NCBI GenBank assembly: GCA_041663645.1
Contig: JBAYMH010000003.1
Location: forward strand, 42,017-106,016
Length of the DNA stretch: 64,000 bases
DNA from: Minisyncoccus sp023229485
GTDB lineage: Bacteria > Patescibacteriota > Minisyncoccia > Minisyncoccales > Minisyncoccaceae
Reading direction: 5' to 3'
Shown here: positions 1 through 8,028 of the stretch, piece by piece
How positions within the stretch are numbered: the stretch's first letter is position 1
How the letters are laid out: each line of letters opens with the position of its first letter
The notes under the pieces: generated by a model
What the model was told of the DNA's origin: nothing
The model's database searches: none
Seen by the model: only the letters and a program-made list of their open reading frames with translations
Made by a program: the position numbers and the translations under genes

Positions 1-1
1 A

Positions 2-436
2 GAAAAAATTAAATATATAAAAGATAAAAATCTAAAATTAAGCATTAAAAAACCTAATTTTAAAATTCCAATTGTTTGGTGCGATTTAGAAAAAACAACT
101 CGAGTACTTTCTAACTTAATAGAAAATGCAATTTCCTATACCGACAAAGGAAGTATCGAATTGTCTTATGGACTCAAAAAAGACTTTCTTATAATAAACA
201 TAAAAGATACTGGATGTGGAATATCTAAAAGCGATAAAGAAAAATTGTTTGAAAAATTTTCTAGAGGAAACAGGGCACCGAATATCCACCCAGATGGATC
301 AGGACTGGGATTATATATTAGTAAAAAAATAATAGAAGGGAATGGAGGAGAGATATATTATAAAAGTAATGGAGAAAATAAAGGAACAACCTTTAGCTTT
401 ACTATTCCTATCTACAAAAAGACTATCGAAAGTTAG
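2..436 (+). CDS. Sensor histidine kinase, C-terminal part (5' end outside window)
   Basis: The reading frame is open from base 2, so this is the 3' end of a longer gene. The visible part is the HATPase_c catalytic domain of a histidine kinase. The N box reads NLIENAIS, followed by the G1 box DTGCGIS, an F box FEKFSRG and the G2 box GSGLGLYISKKI. These motifs bind ATP for autophosphorylation of a histidine that would lie upstream of the window. The motif spacing closely resembles the kinase at 49722-52151, so the two may be paralogues. The sensor and dimerisation domains cannot be seen. No response regulator follows; the next genes are small orphans. Confidence 0.9.
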   Translation, partial: EKIKYIKDKNLKLSIKKPNFKIPIVWCDLEKTTRVLSNLIENAISYTDKGSIELSYGLKKDFLIINIKDTGCGISKSDKEKLFEKFSRGNRAPNIHPDGSGLGLYISKKIIEGNGGEIYYKSNGENKGTTFSFTIPIYKKTIES

Positions 437-499
437 ATTAAAATTGTTCATGATTTTCTTGCATTAATAAGCTATTTATTAGACAATTTAATAGGAAAA

Positions 500-766
500 A
501 TGAAGACTTGCTTAGGATGTAGAAAAATTGGTCACTGTAGACGTCTTCCAGCTGCAAGAGATGGAGACTATCTATGGTATGGAAATGTTCGCAATCACAG
601 CTCTTTATTAAGAGAAATTCGCAAGAAAGCACAGGAGCATGGAGTCGAGCTAAAAGAAAAAGGTGGAATCGAAATCAGTAAGAGCAAAACCATCAAAGGG
701 TATGTCTCTCTCTGGGTTAAAAAAAGTGATTATTCTGAACTTATCACGATTATTTATCCGTTATAA
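500..766 (+). CDS. Small orphan protein, Cys/His-rich N-terminus
   Basis: An 88-residue protein that I do not recognise. Its N-terminus holds a compact cysteine/histidine cluster (C4, C7, H12, C13) that could bind a metal. The rest is basic and rich in charged residues, with no membrane segment. A sampled 60-base stretch is about 47% G+C, clearly higher than the neighbouring genes. A weak purine stretch (AGGAAAA) precedes the ATG. A terminator-like hairpin begins at the stop codon, which supports a separate transcription unit. The function is unknown; a small regulatory or nucleic-acid-binding protein is possible but unsupported. Confidence 0.5.
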   Translation: MKTCLGCRKIGHCRRLPAARDGDYLWYGNVRNHSSLLREIRKKAQEHGVELKEKGGIEISKSKTIKGYVSLWVKKSDYSELITIIYPL

Positions 767-792
767 TTATCTAAAATTTAGATAATTTTTTT
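765..792 (+). terminator. Rho-independent terminator
   Basis: A 9-bp perfect stem (765-773 with 779-787) with a 5-base loop is followed by a run of T residues to 792. It starts at the stop codon of the small orphan gene. Confidence 0.75.
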
Positions 793-896
793 AATAAATT
801 AGAAAGTATTAAATGATACTTTTCTTTTTTTGTAAAATTTTCTTTTTCGGATATTTATAGTACAATAAAGATAAACTAAATATACTAATAAACAAA

Positions 897-1466
897 ATGT
901 ACTTATTTTTTGATACTGAAACAACTGGACTCCCAAAAAACTGGAAAGCTCCTCTATCCGACTTAGACAACTGGCCACGAATGGTTCAAATAGCATGGAT
1001 AATGTTCGATAGCCAAGGAACAGAAATAATAGCCGAAAACTATATCATTCGACCAGAGGGATTCACAATTCCAGAAGAAACGTCACGCATACATGGAATT
1101 ACTACAGAAAGAGCACTAGAAGAAGGAAATAGTTTAGAATCTGTATTAAGGCAATTCAAAGAAACAATAGACGAATCAAAAATAATAATTGCCCACAATA
1201 TTGATTTTGATGAAAAAATAATTGGAGCAGAATTTTTAAGGAATAGTATCTATAATCCAATCGAAGAAAAACAAAAAATCTGCACAATGCACAGCACCCG
1301 AGATTTTTGTGCTATTAAAAGTAAGTATGGCAATAAATGGCCCAAGCTCTCAGAATTACATTACAAACTCTTTGAAAGTGATTTTGAAGATGCTCACGAT
1401 GCTGAAACGGATATTAGAATAACCGCAAAATGTTTCTGGGAGTTAAAAAAAAGGGCTATTATATAA
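897..1466 (+). CDS. DnaQ-like 3'-5' exonuclease (DEDDh)
   Basis: A 189-residue stand-alone exonuclease of the DnaQ/RNase T type, expected to remove 3' nucleotides from DNA or RNA using two metal ions. All three Exo motifs are visible: DTETTG near residue 7 (Exo I), AHNIDFD near residue 100 (Exo II), and HDAETD near residue 170 (Exo III with the DEDDh histidine). No polymerase or helicase domain is fused. This could be a proofreading subunit, an ExoX-like repair nuclease or an RNA-trimming enzyme; sequence alone does not decide. No Shine-Dalgarno motif precedes the ATG. It appears monocistronic. Confidence 0.9.
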   Translation: MYLFFDTETTGLPKNWKAPLSDLDNWPRMVQIAWIMFDSQGTEIIAENYIIRPEGFTIPEETSRIHGITTERALEEGNSLESVLRQFKETIDESKIIIAHNIDFDEKIIGAEFLRNSIYNPIEEKQKICTMHSTRDFCAIKSKYGNKWPKLSELHYKLFESDFEDAHDAETDIRITAKCFWELKKRAII

Positions 1467-1557
1467 ATTTCATATATAATAATTTAAAATAGATTCTACG
1501 TTCTCTAAAAAATATTGAAGAATAGTTAGAAATATATTAGAAACTATTTCTGCACAC

Positions 1558-1585
1558 TTGACAAGTATTAGCTTTTGAGTATAAT
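1558..1585 (+). promoter_or_regulatory. Sigma70-type promoter, probably leaderless
   Basis: TTGACA at 1558-1563 and TATAAT at 1580-1585 are both perfect consensus, with a 16-bp spacer. The ATG of the next gene begins 6 bases after the -10 box, about where transcription should start, so the mRNA may have no 5' leader. Confidence 0.85.
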
Positions 1586-1591
1586 AAAGAT

Positions 1592-1837
1592 ATGCAAATC
1601 GAAAGAGTGCATCAGGTGATCGGAGGAGCCACCCTGTACAACCTAGAGGAGGATCGACGCATAGCGTTCTTCAACGGAATAAGGGAGATTCCAGAGAAGA
1701 GCCCTCTGACTCAAAGAAGGAGGCTCTCAATGGAAGCCATCTCCGAGGAGATGGGAATAACTCCATTAACACGAACCGTCGATGAAGTTATAACCTCCGA
1801 ACACGAAAAGTGGCGACCTAAAATCTTAGCCTACTAA
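1592..1837 (+). CDS. Small orphan protein, G+C-rich
   Basis: An 81-residue protein of unknown function. It has no membrane segment and no cysteine motif. The C-terminal half (about residues 45-75) is charged and looks helical. Two sampled 60-base stretches are 50-55% G+C, against 28% in a galT sample, so base composition is strongly unlike the neighbours. It is a complete transcription unit: a consensus promoter ends 6 bases before the ATG and a terminator begins about 10 bases after the stop. It may be acquired DNA, or a highly expressed small protein under unusual codon selection. I recognise no family. Confidence 0.65.
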   Translation: MQIERVHQVIGGATLYNLEEDRRIAFFNGIREIPEKSPLTQRRRLSMEAISEEMGITPLTRTVDEVITSEHEKWRPKILAY

Positions 1838-1846
1838 CAATGCCTA

Positions 1847-1876
1847 AAGCCTCCTGCTTATAGGCTTCTTTTTTTA
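1847..1876 (+). terminator. Rho-independent terminator
   Basis: Stem AAGCCT (1847-1852) pairs with AGGCTT (1862-1867) around a 9-base loop, followed by a T-rich run to 1876. Confidence 0.85.
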
Positions 1877-1949
1877 TTGACAAAAATATCATAATTTCAT
1901 AACATCTGTTCAGGCAACCTTAACATAACTAAACAAGGGGTGGCTGACC

Positions 1950-2078
1950 ATGGACTACGATGGTATAGTAAAAAAAATTCGAAGAAGTGAAAAAGAAACA
2001 AGAAGCGACATGGCCAAATTTAGAACCTTTTGCGATGAATCAAGGAAAAGAAAAATACCCATTAGAAGAACTAGTTAA
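1950..2078 (+). CDS. Small basic ORF, possibly frameshifted
   Basis: An intact 42-residue ORF starts at ATG 1950, preceded by AAGGGG at 1935-1940, one of the few good Shine-Dalgarno motifs in the window. It ends inside a terminator hairpin. The peptide read in this frame is very basic. However, after the run of eight A at 1970-1977 the +1-shifted frame gives a more protein-like sequence rich in E, K, L and V (positions 1978 onward), which stays open to a TGA at 2137-2139 overlapping the galT start. Deleting one A would join the good start to that frame. It may be a frameshifted gene, a slippage site or a sequence error. Confidence 0.4.
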   Translation: MDYDGIVKKIRRSEKETRSDMAKFRTFCDESRKRKIPIRRTS

Positions 2079-2092
2079 AAAGTTCTTTTTTT
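2067..2092 (+). terminator. Rho-independent terminator
   Basis: Stem AGAACT (2067-2072) pairs with AGTTCT (2081-2086) around an 8-base loop, followed by a T run to 2092. It overlaps the stop codon of the small ORF at 1950. Confidence 0.75.
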
Positions 2093-2120
2093 ATTGCAAA
2101 TTATTATTTTTTCCAAAAAA

Positions 2121-2129
2121 TGATATAAT
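2121..2129 (+). promoter_or_regulatory. Extended -10 promoter of galT-tpiA
   Basis: TGATATAAT fits an extended -10 element (TGnTATAAT). No good -35 box is present at the right distance. The -10 ends 6 bases before the galT ATG, so the transcript would be essentially leaderless. Confidence 0.65.
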
Positions 2130-2135
2130 AAAAAC

Positions 2136-3116
2136 ATGAAAAATGAAAAAGACAAAGAAGAAACAGAATTGAGGAAGAATCTCCTTTCTGGAGATTGGGT
2201 TATTATTGCCCCAACAAGATCCAAAATACCCAAAAAAAATAATCTTGGCTGTCCTTTTTGTAATCTTAAGAATCAAGAAACTCCTATATTAATCTACAAC
2301 AATGGTAAGATAGTAAGCGACACAAAAAAATGGACAACAATTGTTGTGCCAAACAAATATCCAGTTTTCGTTCCATTAATGAATGAATATTCGAATAAAA
2401 ACAAAAATTATTATCGAATAAAATCACCAGGAAGTCATGAATTAATAATTACGTCCGATCACAATAAGAAATTATATGAACTCGGAGTTAAAAAAATAAA
2501 GGAAATTCTTGATTGCTACCAATCAAGAATTATCTCTCTCAAAAAAAACAAATTTGTAAAATACGTTTTCATTTTTCAAAATTGCGGAGAAAAAGCAGGA
2601 GCTAGTCAAATACACCCACATTCACAATTAATTACAATCCCATTTATAGATAAAGAATTAACTCAGATAATTTCTAATTCTAAAAATTATTTTAAAAAAA
2701 ATAATAAATGCCTTCACTGTGAAATAATTGAAAAAGAGTTACATGAAAGAAAAAGAATAATCGCAGAAAATAAATCATTTATAGCATATATTCCTTTTGC
2801 ACCAAAATTTGTTTATCAAGTTATTATTACTCCTAAAAAACATAATAATTTATTCGAAGATATTTCCGAAGAAGAAAAATTAGACCTAGCAGAAATATTC
2901 AAAAAAATATTACAAAAATATAATAAAAAATTAAACAGTCCAGATTATAATTTTTATCTACACAATTCTCCTGCTGATAATAAAAATTATAATTTTTTTC
3001 ATTGGTATTTTTCATTAATCCCCAGGTTAACCTATTTGGCGGGATTTGAGATTGGTGCCAATATGGAAATAATAACAAAATATCCAGAAGATCAAGCACA
3101 ATTCTTAAGAAAATAA
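2136..3116 (+). CDS. galT: Galactose-1-phosphate uridylyltransferase-like (GalT/HIT superfamily)
   Basis: A 326-residue HIT-superfamily nucleotidyltransferase. The active-site motif is H160-P-H162-S-Q164, matching the GalT HxHxQ site in which the second histidine is uridylylated. A zinc-type CPFC pair lies near residue 40, a second CLHC motif near residue 195, and the C-terminal HWYFSLIPR motif matches GalT HWH-type segments. GalT exchanges UMP between UDP-glucose and galactose-1-phosphate. Related enzymes act as ADP-glucose phosphorylases, so the exact substrate is uncertain. tpiA follows 9 bases later, giving a small sugar-metabolism operon under the promoter at 2121. Confidence 0.85.
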   Translation: MKNEKDKEETELRKNLLSGDWVIIAPTRSKIPKKNNLGCPFCNLKNQETPILIYNNGKIVSDTKKWTTIVVPNKYPVFVPLMNEYSNKNKNYYRIKSPGSHELIITSDHNKKLYELGVKKIKEILDCYQSRIISLKKNKFVKYVFIFQNCGEKAGASQIHPHSQLITIPFIDKELTQIISNSKNYFKKNNKCLHCEIIEKELHERKRIIAENKSFIAYIPFAPKFVYQVIITPKKHNNLFEDISEEEKLDLAEIFKKILQKYNKKLNSPDYNFYLHNSPADNKNYNFFHWYFSLIPRLTYLAGFEIGANMEIITKYPEDQAQFLRK

Positions 3117-3125
3117 TCTAAAAAT

Positions 3126-3866
3126 ATGCAAAAAAAAATCATTATTGCTAATTGGAAATGCAACCCAATCAGCACAAAAGAAGGGGAAAAAATACTATTC
3201 AGTCTTAAAGAATCAATAAAAACAGAAAACGAGGTAATTATATGTCCGCCCAGTGTTTTTTTAAGCCATTTTTTGACCCTTTTTAGCGGTATTTATTCAT
3301 TCGGAGGACAGGACTGCTTTTTTGAAGAAAAAGGTGCTTATACGGGTGAAATTTCGCCAAAAATGCTCCAAAGTATTGGCTGTAAATACGTAATTGTCGG
3401 GCATTCTGAAAGAAGAACAATTTTTAATGAAACCGATAAAACCATTAACCTTAAAATAAATAGAATACTCAATTCAACAAAACTAATTCCAATTCTGTGT
3501 ATCGGCGAAAACAGGGAAGAGCGTGAGAAGAATAAGACCTTCGCAATACTAAAAGAACAGATAAAAAACGCTCTAAAAGGAGTTGCCATTGGAAAAGCTA
3601 AAAAAATCATCATTGCCTATGAGCCGATATGGGCAATAGGAACAGGAGTCTATGCAGAAGAAAAACAGATAGAAGAAGCCAAAGACTATATAGCTAAAAT
3701 ATTGTGCGACATTTACGGGTCCAAAACATCTAAAATTATCTATGGGGGAAGTGTTGATTCGAAAAATATCAAACAAATTTTAGGCACAACCGACATGGAT
3801 GGAGTCCTTGTTGGCGGAAGCTCGTTAAAGCCTAAAGAATTTTCTGCGATTGCAAATTATAAATAA
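3126..3866 (+). CDS. tpiA: Triosephosphate isomerase
   Basis: A 246-residue TIM-barrel enzyme interconverting dihydroxyacetone phosphate and glyceraldehyde-3-phosphate in glycolysis. Landmarks in order are the N-terminal ANWKCN with the substrate-binding lysine, the catalytic histidine in VGHSERR, the catalytic glutamate in AYEPIWAIGTG (which also starts loop 6), and the phosphate-binding GGSV and GVLVGGSSL motifs. The length is normal for the family. It is probably co-transcribed with galT upstream, and a hairpin follows before the convergent recombinase gene. There is no clear Shine-Dalgarno sequence. Confidence 0.97.
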   Translation: MQKKIIIANWKCNPISTKEGEKILFSLKESIKTENEVIICPPSVFLSHFLTLFSGIYSFGGQDCFFEEKGAYTGEISPKMLQSIGCKYVIVGHSERRTIFNETDKTINLKINRILNSTKLIPILCIGENREEREKNKTFAILKEQIKNALKGVAIGKAKKIIIAYEPIWAIGTGVYAEEKQIEEAKDYIAKILCDIYGSKTSKIIYGGSVDSKNIKQILGTTDMDGVLVGGSSLKPKEFSAIANYK

Positions 3867-3890
3867 TTACAAATTATTTTTATATAAATT

Positions 3891-3914
3891 AAAGGAACCC
3901 GCGCGAGTTCCTTT
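3891..3914. terminator. Hairpin between convergent genes
   Basis: Perfect 8-bp stem AAAGGAAC (3891-3898) with GTTCCTTT (3907-3914) and a G+C-rich loop. T-rich sequence flanks both sides, so it may stop transcription from tpiA and from the Xer gene. Neither T run is ideal. Confidence 0.55.
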
Positions 3915-4074
3915 AAAATTATATTTATATTTTTTTAATTTTCAAAATAAAACCGCTCAATAATAGCCGGCGAATAAAAGTCAAAAAATTAATTAACAAA
4001 AGAGCCAACACGAAATATATCACAACCAAGAAAAAAGTCAACAATCAAAAATAGACACATATAAGTATGATTTA

Positions 4075-5034
4075 CTAATTTTTTAATTCTTTTCCGCTAT
4101 GGAACTGTCGATGAATATCTCTTAATTTTTTATTTGTCACGTGGGTATATATCTGAGTGGTAGCAATATTGCGATGCCCAAGAAATTCTTGGATAATTCT
4201 AAGATCAACCCCTTGATTAAGTAAATCAGTTGCCATGCTATGACGCAAAGTATGTGGAGTTGTAAAATAAGGTACATTAGCTAATGTTGCATATCTTTTA
4301 ACCAATCTTTCTACAGAACGAGGCGTTAAACGGGCATCTGAGCCGTTCCTCCTACGATAGTTGATAAACAATGCCTTTTCTTCATCATCTCTAGTCTTGA
4401 GATACTTCTTAAGCCAAGTCAAAGCTCGCTCTGAAAAATAAACAGTTCTCGGATGATTACCTTTGCCAATAACACCAACCTCTAAATCGTTTTTCTTTTC
4501 TATATTCTTAAATTGCTCAATATTAAGTGCGGTTAGTTCAGCAATACGTAATCCAGTAGAAAACAATATCTCCAAAATAGCTCTATCACGAAGACCATCA
4601 ACGTTAGCGTCATTTGGTGCAAGTAAAAGTTTTTCTATCTGATCTAATGTCAAGAACTTTATAGTTTTTTCATTTTTAGCATCCTTGGGTAGTTGTATTT
4701 TGTCGGCCGGCAAAGCAATAATATCTTTTGCAGTAAAAAAACTAAGCAAAGATCTAAGTGCAATAAGATAATAGTTCTGAGTTAACTTGGACAAAATCTT
4801 GCCAGATTGGCGATCTTTGAATCTGGCTAAATACAAACGATAATCCCAAATAATTTCTGGAGTTAACTCGTGAGGTTTTAAATCTTCTTTATGAGTATTA
4901 ATAAGCCAATCAGAAAACTTTTTTAAATAGCGACTATAATTTTCCTGAGTCTTAGAGGAGAGTCCACGCTCAATCTCACAATAATCAAGAAAGTCAGGAA
5001 TATGCTTAATTATGGCCTTGGGGGAGTTTTGCAT
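4075..5034 (-). CDS. Tyrosine recombinase, XerC/XerD family
   Basis: A 319-residue tyrosine recombinase with an N-terminal SAM-like core-binding domain (about residues 8-110) and a C-terminal catalytic domain. Catalytic residues are visible: Arg in STGLRIAELT, Lys in GKGNHPR, HTLRH (His and second Arg), LGHRNIATTQ (His) and Tyr in QIYTHV. The size and lack of an integrase-type arm-binding extension fit a chromosome-dimer resolvase rather than a phage integrase. It could be the only Xer of the genome. It is monocistronic and convergent with tpiA; an inverted repeat lies directly upstream. Confidence 0.92.
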   Translation of the reverse strand: MQNSPKAIIKHIPDFLDYCEIERGLSSKTQENYSRYLKKFSDWLINTHKEDLKPHELTPEIIWDYRLYLARFKDRQSGKILSKLTQNYYLIALRSLLSFFTAKDIIALPADKIQLPKDAKNEKTIKFLTLDQIEKLLLAPNDANVDGLRDRAILEILFSTGLRIAELTALNIEQFKNIEKKNDLEVGVIGKGNHPRTVYFSERALTWLKKYLKTRDDEEKALFINYRRRNGSDARLTPRSVERLVKRYATLANVPYFTTPHTLRHSMATDLLNQGVDLRIIQEFLGHRNIATTQIYTHVTNKKLRDIHRQFHSGKELKN

Positions 5035-5064
5035 AGTTTTGTTATGTTTATTAGGTTTTTAGTG

Positions 5065-5116
5065 TATATAACGTCGCTTAACCTACATTGTACGACATTT
5101 AAGATATCGTTATATA
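5065..5116. repeat. Inverted repeat upstream of the Xer gene
   Basis: TATATAACG at 5065-5073 is the perfect reverse complement of 5108-5116. Inside it, CTTAA (5077-5081) pairs with TTAAG (5099-5103). The arms are about 17-18 bp around a 17-base centre. It lies about 30 bp upstream of the recombinase start. An operator, an mRNA hairpin or a recombination site are all possible. Confidence 0.6.
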
Positions 5117-5610
5117 TGGGCCTTTTAGCCCCTCCTTATATATCTTATTACCACTAATTACTTCTTATATTACTATATTATTATTTTTATTCCCCCAAGT
5201 CAAATATTATTTCAATTTATCCTTTAAAAATCATTTTTAATGTAAAATATTTTAATAATCAAAATTTTTTTCTAAAAATATTTTTCAGTTGACTACTTGT
5301 ATTGCTATTTTCCTCAGAAGCCATTTTGTGCCCTAAAAAATAAAAATTTTTTTATTAACTTGAGCCAAAACTAGCTTTATGAAAAATCACCATTTTTGCT
5401 AAATTCGACTATTAGATAAAAGCATCACAATTTCCACTCATCAATATCTTGCAACATCTTAATCCCCTTTTTTATAACTATTAATAATCATTACCTTAAT
5501 TTACACCACAAAATAATTATGCCACATGTCAATATCTTTAACATAAGCTATGGTGCACAAACCAATTGATATTAAAACTAATAAGATATAAATTAGTTCT
5601 TAGGTTCTTT
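5117..5610. other. A+T-rich intergenic region, no gene seen
   Basis: About 490 bases without a convincing reading frame on either strand. A short GGGC/GCCC hairpin occurs at 5118-5131. A weak promoter-like pair (TTGATA then TATAAA) near 5567-5593 could drive the small gene at 5611. I see nothing else. Confidence 0.5.
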
Positions 5611-5754
5611 ATGATGTCTAAAAGCTTAGTTCTAAATATAGAAATGGTTAGTCCGATCGAATGCAAAGAATGCAACATTAAAGAGAAAAAGAAAGGTATT
5701 CTTTGTCTGCTATCGTGTGGCATAAACGCCCAACCAGATACTCATAAACAATGA
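5611..5754 (+). CDS. Small Cys-containing orphan protein
   Basis: A 47-residue protein (two adjacent ATG codons at 5611 and 5614) that I do not recognise. It contains a CKEC pair near the middle and two further cysteines, which could bind a metal, and no membrane segment. An AGG lies about 6 bases before the first ATG. A strong terminator overlaps its stop codon, which supports a real transcription unit. Its position next to the copper operon is suggestive but proves nothing. A longer start upstream at 5566 is possible, but its extra residues look like translated intergenic DNA. Confidence 0.45.
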   Translation: MMSKSLVLNIEMVSPIECKECNIKEKKKGILCLLSCGINAQPDTHKQ

Positions 5755-5763
5755 GTATTTTTT
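5738..5763 (+). terminator. Rho-independent terminator
   Basis: Perfect 8-bp stem ATACTCAT (5738-5745) with ATGAGTAT (5751-5758), 5-base loop and a T run to 5763. The TGA stop of the small gene lies inside the stem. Confidence 0.85.
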
Positions 5764-5769
5764 ATTAAT

Positions 5770-5795
5770 AAAAAGTAGACTTACGCCTACTTTTT
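5770..5795. terminator. Bidirectional terminator, end of copA
   Basis: Perfect 9-bp stem 5770-5778 with 5787-5795. The A/T ends of the stem provide a T run in both directions. It lies just after the copA stop on the minus strand. Confidence 0.8.
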
Positions 5796-5813
5796 GTATT
5801 GATAATTAAAACT

Positions 5814-8024
5814 TTAATTTCCTTTATAGTATTTCATTGATAAAGAGTTACAAACAACACTAAATGAAGATAGAGCCATTGCTGCTGCTGCAACAGCAGG
5901 ACTTAAAAGCCAACCAGTAATATAGTAAAAAACACCGCCAGCAACTAATATTCCAAGAGCATTATAAAAGAATGCCCAGAATAAGTTTTGCTTTATTTTG
6001 AAAACTGAATATTTTCCAAGATCAAAAAGTGTTAATAATTTTTTTAAGTCATTCTTCATTAATACCGCCTCTCCTGCCTCAATCGATATATCAGACCCAG
6101 AAGCCATTACTATTCCCAAATCAGACTGAATTAAGGCCGGAGCATCATTAATACCGTCACCAATCATTGCTACATTATATCCATCTTTTTGAATCTGTTT
6201 TATTATTTCTGCCTTTTCGTGAGGCAATATTTGGCTATAAATAAAATCAATGCCAACATCCTTCCCTATTGCTAAGGCCGATAATTTATTATCACCAGTT
6301 ATCATTCCAATTTTTATTTTCTTTGATTTTAAAAAAGAAACCACCTCCTTAGCTTCACTACGAATCACATCCTTAATACCAACACATCCTAAAACTTTTT
6401 CATCAGAAGACAAAAACATAACCGTAGCTCCCCTATTTCCAAGAGACTCTAACTGCTCAGAAAATTCGTGCAAATCAAAATTGTTTTCTTTCATCAAGGA
6501 GTAAGAGCCAAATAAGTATTTCTTACCCTTAATAGTTCCCTCAATTCCCTTTCCAACCAAAGCTTTAAAATCATCAACACGAATAGGTCTTATTTTTAGA
6601 TCAGTCATCTTTTTAACAATTGGTACTGCCAGTGAATGTTCAGACATATCTTCAAGAGATCCAATAATTTGAATAAAATCATTTTCCGAAATTACCGACG
6701 TGGAATAATCAATTATTTCTGGTTCCCCTTTTGTTAATGTTCCAGTCTTATCAAAAACTACAAAATTAATTTTACTGGCAGCCTCTAATGCTTTACCGCT
6801 TTTTATTAGAATACCATTCTTAGCTCCAAGACCAATGCCCATAATTACTGCCGTTGGAGTAGCAAGTCCAAGAGTACAAGGACAGGCAACTATTAAAATT
6901 GAAACAAATATAGTCAAAATAAAAACTATGTTCATTCCAGCAAAAAACCAAAACAAAGAAGCAATAAGTGCGATACTAACAACAGCAGGAACAAAATAAT
7001 ACGCAGCCCTATCAGCTAAAAGCTGAATTGGGGCCTTGGAAGAAGATGCTTCTTCCATAACCTTAATAATTTTTGCAAGAATAGAGTCCTCACCCGCATT
7101 AGTAGTCTTTATGGTCAAAGAACCAGTTAAATTTATTGTTCCACCAATCACATTACTACCAACTATTTTATCCAAAGGAATACTCTCTCCAGTAATTACT
7201 TTTTCGTCTACTGCCGAAATGCCATCAATAACAACCCCATCAACAGGAATCCTCTCCCCCGGAGAAATAAAAACTATGTCATTCTTTTTTATATTAGCAA
7301 TTGCCACTACTTTTTTACCATCAGGAGTTATTAAATTTGCCTCCTGCGGCTGCAGTTCTATTATATCTTTTATCGCATTATTAGTTTTTTCTTTTGCCGA
7401 AAATTCTAAATACTTTCCAAGTGAAATAAAAATTAAAATCATTATTGCACTTTCAAAATATAACGGACCAGTACTTACCGTAGGATAAAACCAAATCAAT
7501 ACCGCAACCGCAAGACTATAGAAATAGGCAGCAAATGTCCCAATCTCTATCAACGAATCCATATTTGGATCCCCATTTAGTATTTTTTTAAATCCAGAAA
7601 CATAAATATTTGAATTTATTAAAATAACAATTGTCGCCAATACCAACTGAATAAAAGCCACTAGCTGAATTGGGATAAAAAGCATTGGCAAAGAAAATAG
7701 CTTTGCGGCTGAATAAATAATTACTGGCAACCCCAATATTAAAGAAATCCAAAAATTGCTTTTTAGCTTCTTAAGTTCTTTATCTTTTTCATTTTGAATC
7801 TCGTAAAAAGAATTACTAACCTTCCTAGCACTATATCCAAGTAATTCAACCTGACCGATTATGTGCTCATAAGAAACAATACTCTCATCAAAATCTAAAA
7901 ACAAAGTTCCATTAGAAAAATTAATTTGAGCTTTTTCAACTCCATTAATTTTAATTATTTTATTTTCAATCTTCGTACTACAAGAAGTACAACTCATTCC
8001 TCCTATTTTTAAAAATACTTTCAT
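5814..8024 (-). CDS. copA: Copper-translocating P1B-type ATPase
   Basis: About 736 residues, an inner-membrane pump that exports Cu(I) using ATP. The N-terminal heavy-metal domain carries the C12-x-x-C15 motif of GGMSCTSC. Transmembrane helices follow, then the CPC transport motif in VACPCTLG, the phosphorylated aspartate in DKTGTLTKG, an HP-type nucleotide-binding segment (SEHSLAVPI) and the hinge motif GDGINDAP. I chose the ATG at 8024 because the upstream gene stops at 8029 and this start places the metal domain at the N-terminus; a longer frame extends to 8072. It is the last gene of the csoR operon. Confidence 0.95.
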   Translation of the reverse strand: MKVFLKIGGMSCTSCSTKIENKIIKINGVEKAQINFSNGTLFLDFDESIVSYEHIIGQVELLGYSARKVSNSFYEIQNEKDKELKKLKSNFWISLILGLPVIIYSAAKLFSLPMLFIPIQLVAFIQLVLATIVILINSNIYVSGFKKILNGDPNMDSLIEIGTFAAYFYSLAVAVLIWFYPTVSTGPLYFESAIMILIFISLGKYLEFSAKEKTNNAIKDIIELQPQEANLITPDGKKVVAIANIKKNDIVFISPGERIPVDGVVIDGISAVDEKVITGESIPLDKIVGSNVIGGTINLTGSLTIKTTNAGEDSILAKIIKVMEEASSSKAPIQLLADRAAYYFVPAVVSIALIASLFWFFAGMNIVFILTIFVSILIVACPCTLGLATPTAVIMGIGLGAKNGILIKSGKALEAASKINFVVFDKTGTLTKGEPEIIDYSTSVISENDFIQIIGSLEDMSEHSLAVPIVKKMTDLKIRPIRVDDFKALVGKGIEGTIKGKKYLFGSYSLMKENNFDLHEFSEQLESLGNRGATVMFLSSDEKVLGCVGIKDVIRSEAKEVVSFLKSKKIKIGMITGDNKLSALAIGKDVGIDFIYSQILPHEKAEIIKQIQKDGYNVAMIGDGINDAPALIQSDLGIVMASGSDISIEAGEAVLMKNDLKKLLTLFDLGKYSVFKIKQNLFWAFFYNALGILVAGGVFYYITGWLLSPAVAAAAMALSSFSVVCNSLSMKYYKGN

Positions 8025-8028
8025 ATGT

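Noticed and set aside
4075..5034. Phage or integron integrase marking a mobile island
   Set aside because: The protein has the size and motifs of a housekeeping Xer recombinase; no phage genes, tRNA target or attC-like array lies beside it.
7036..7488. A 150-codon plus-strand frame opposite copA
   Set aside because: It is antisense to the conserved ATPase core; its composition follows from the coding strand and it has no ribosome site or promoter.
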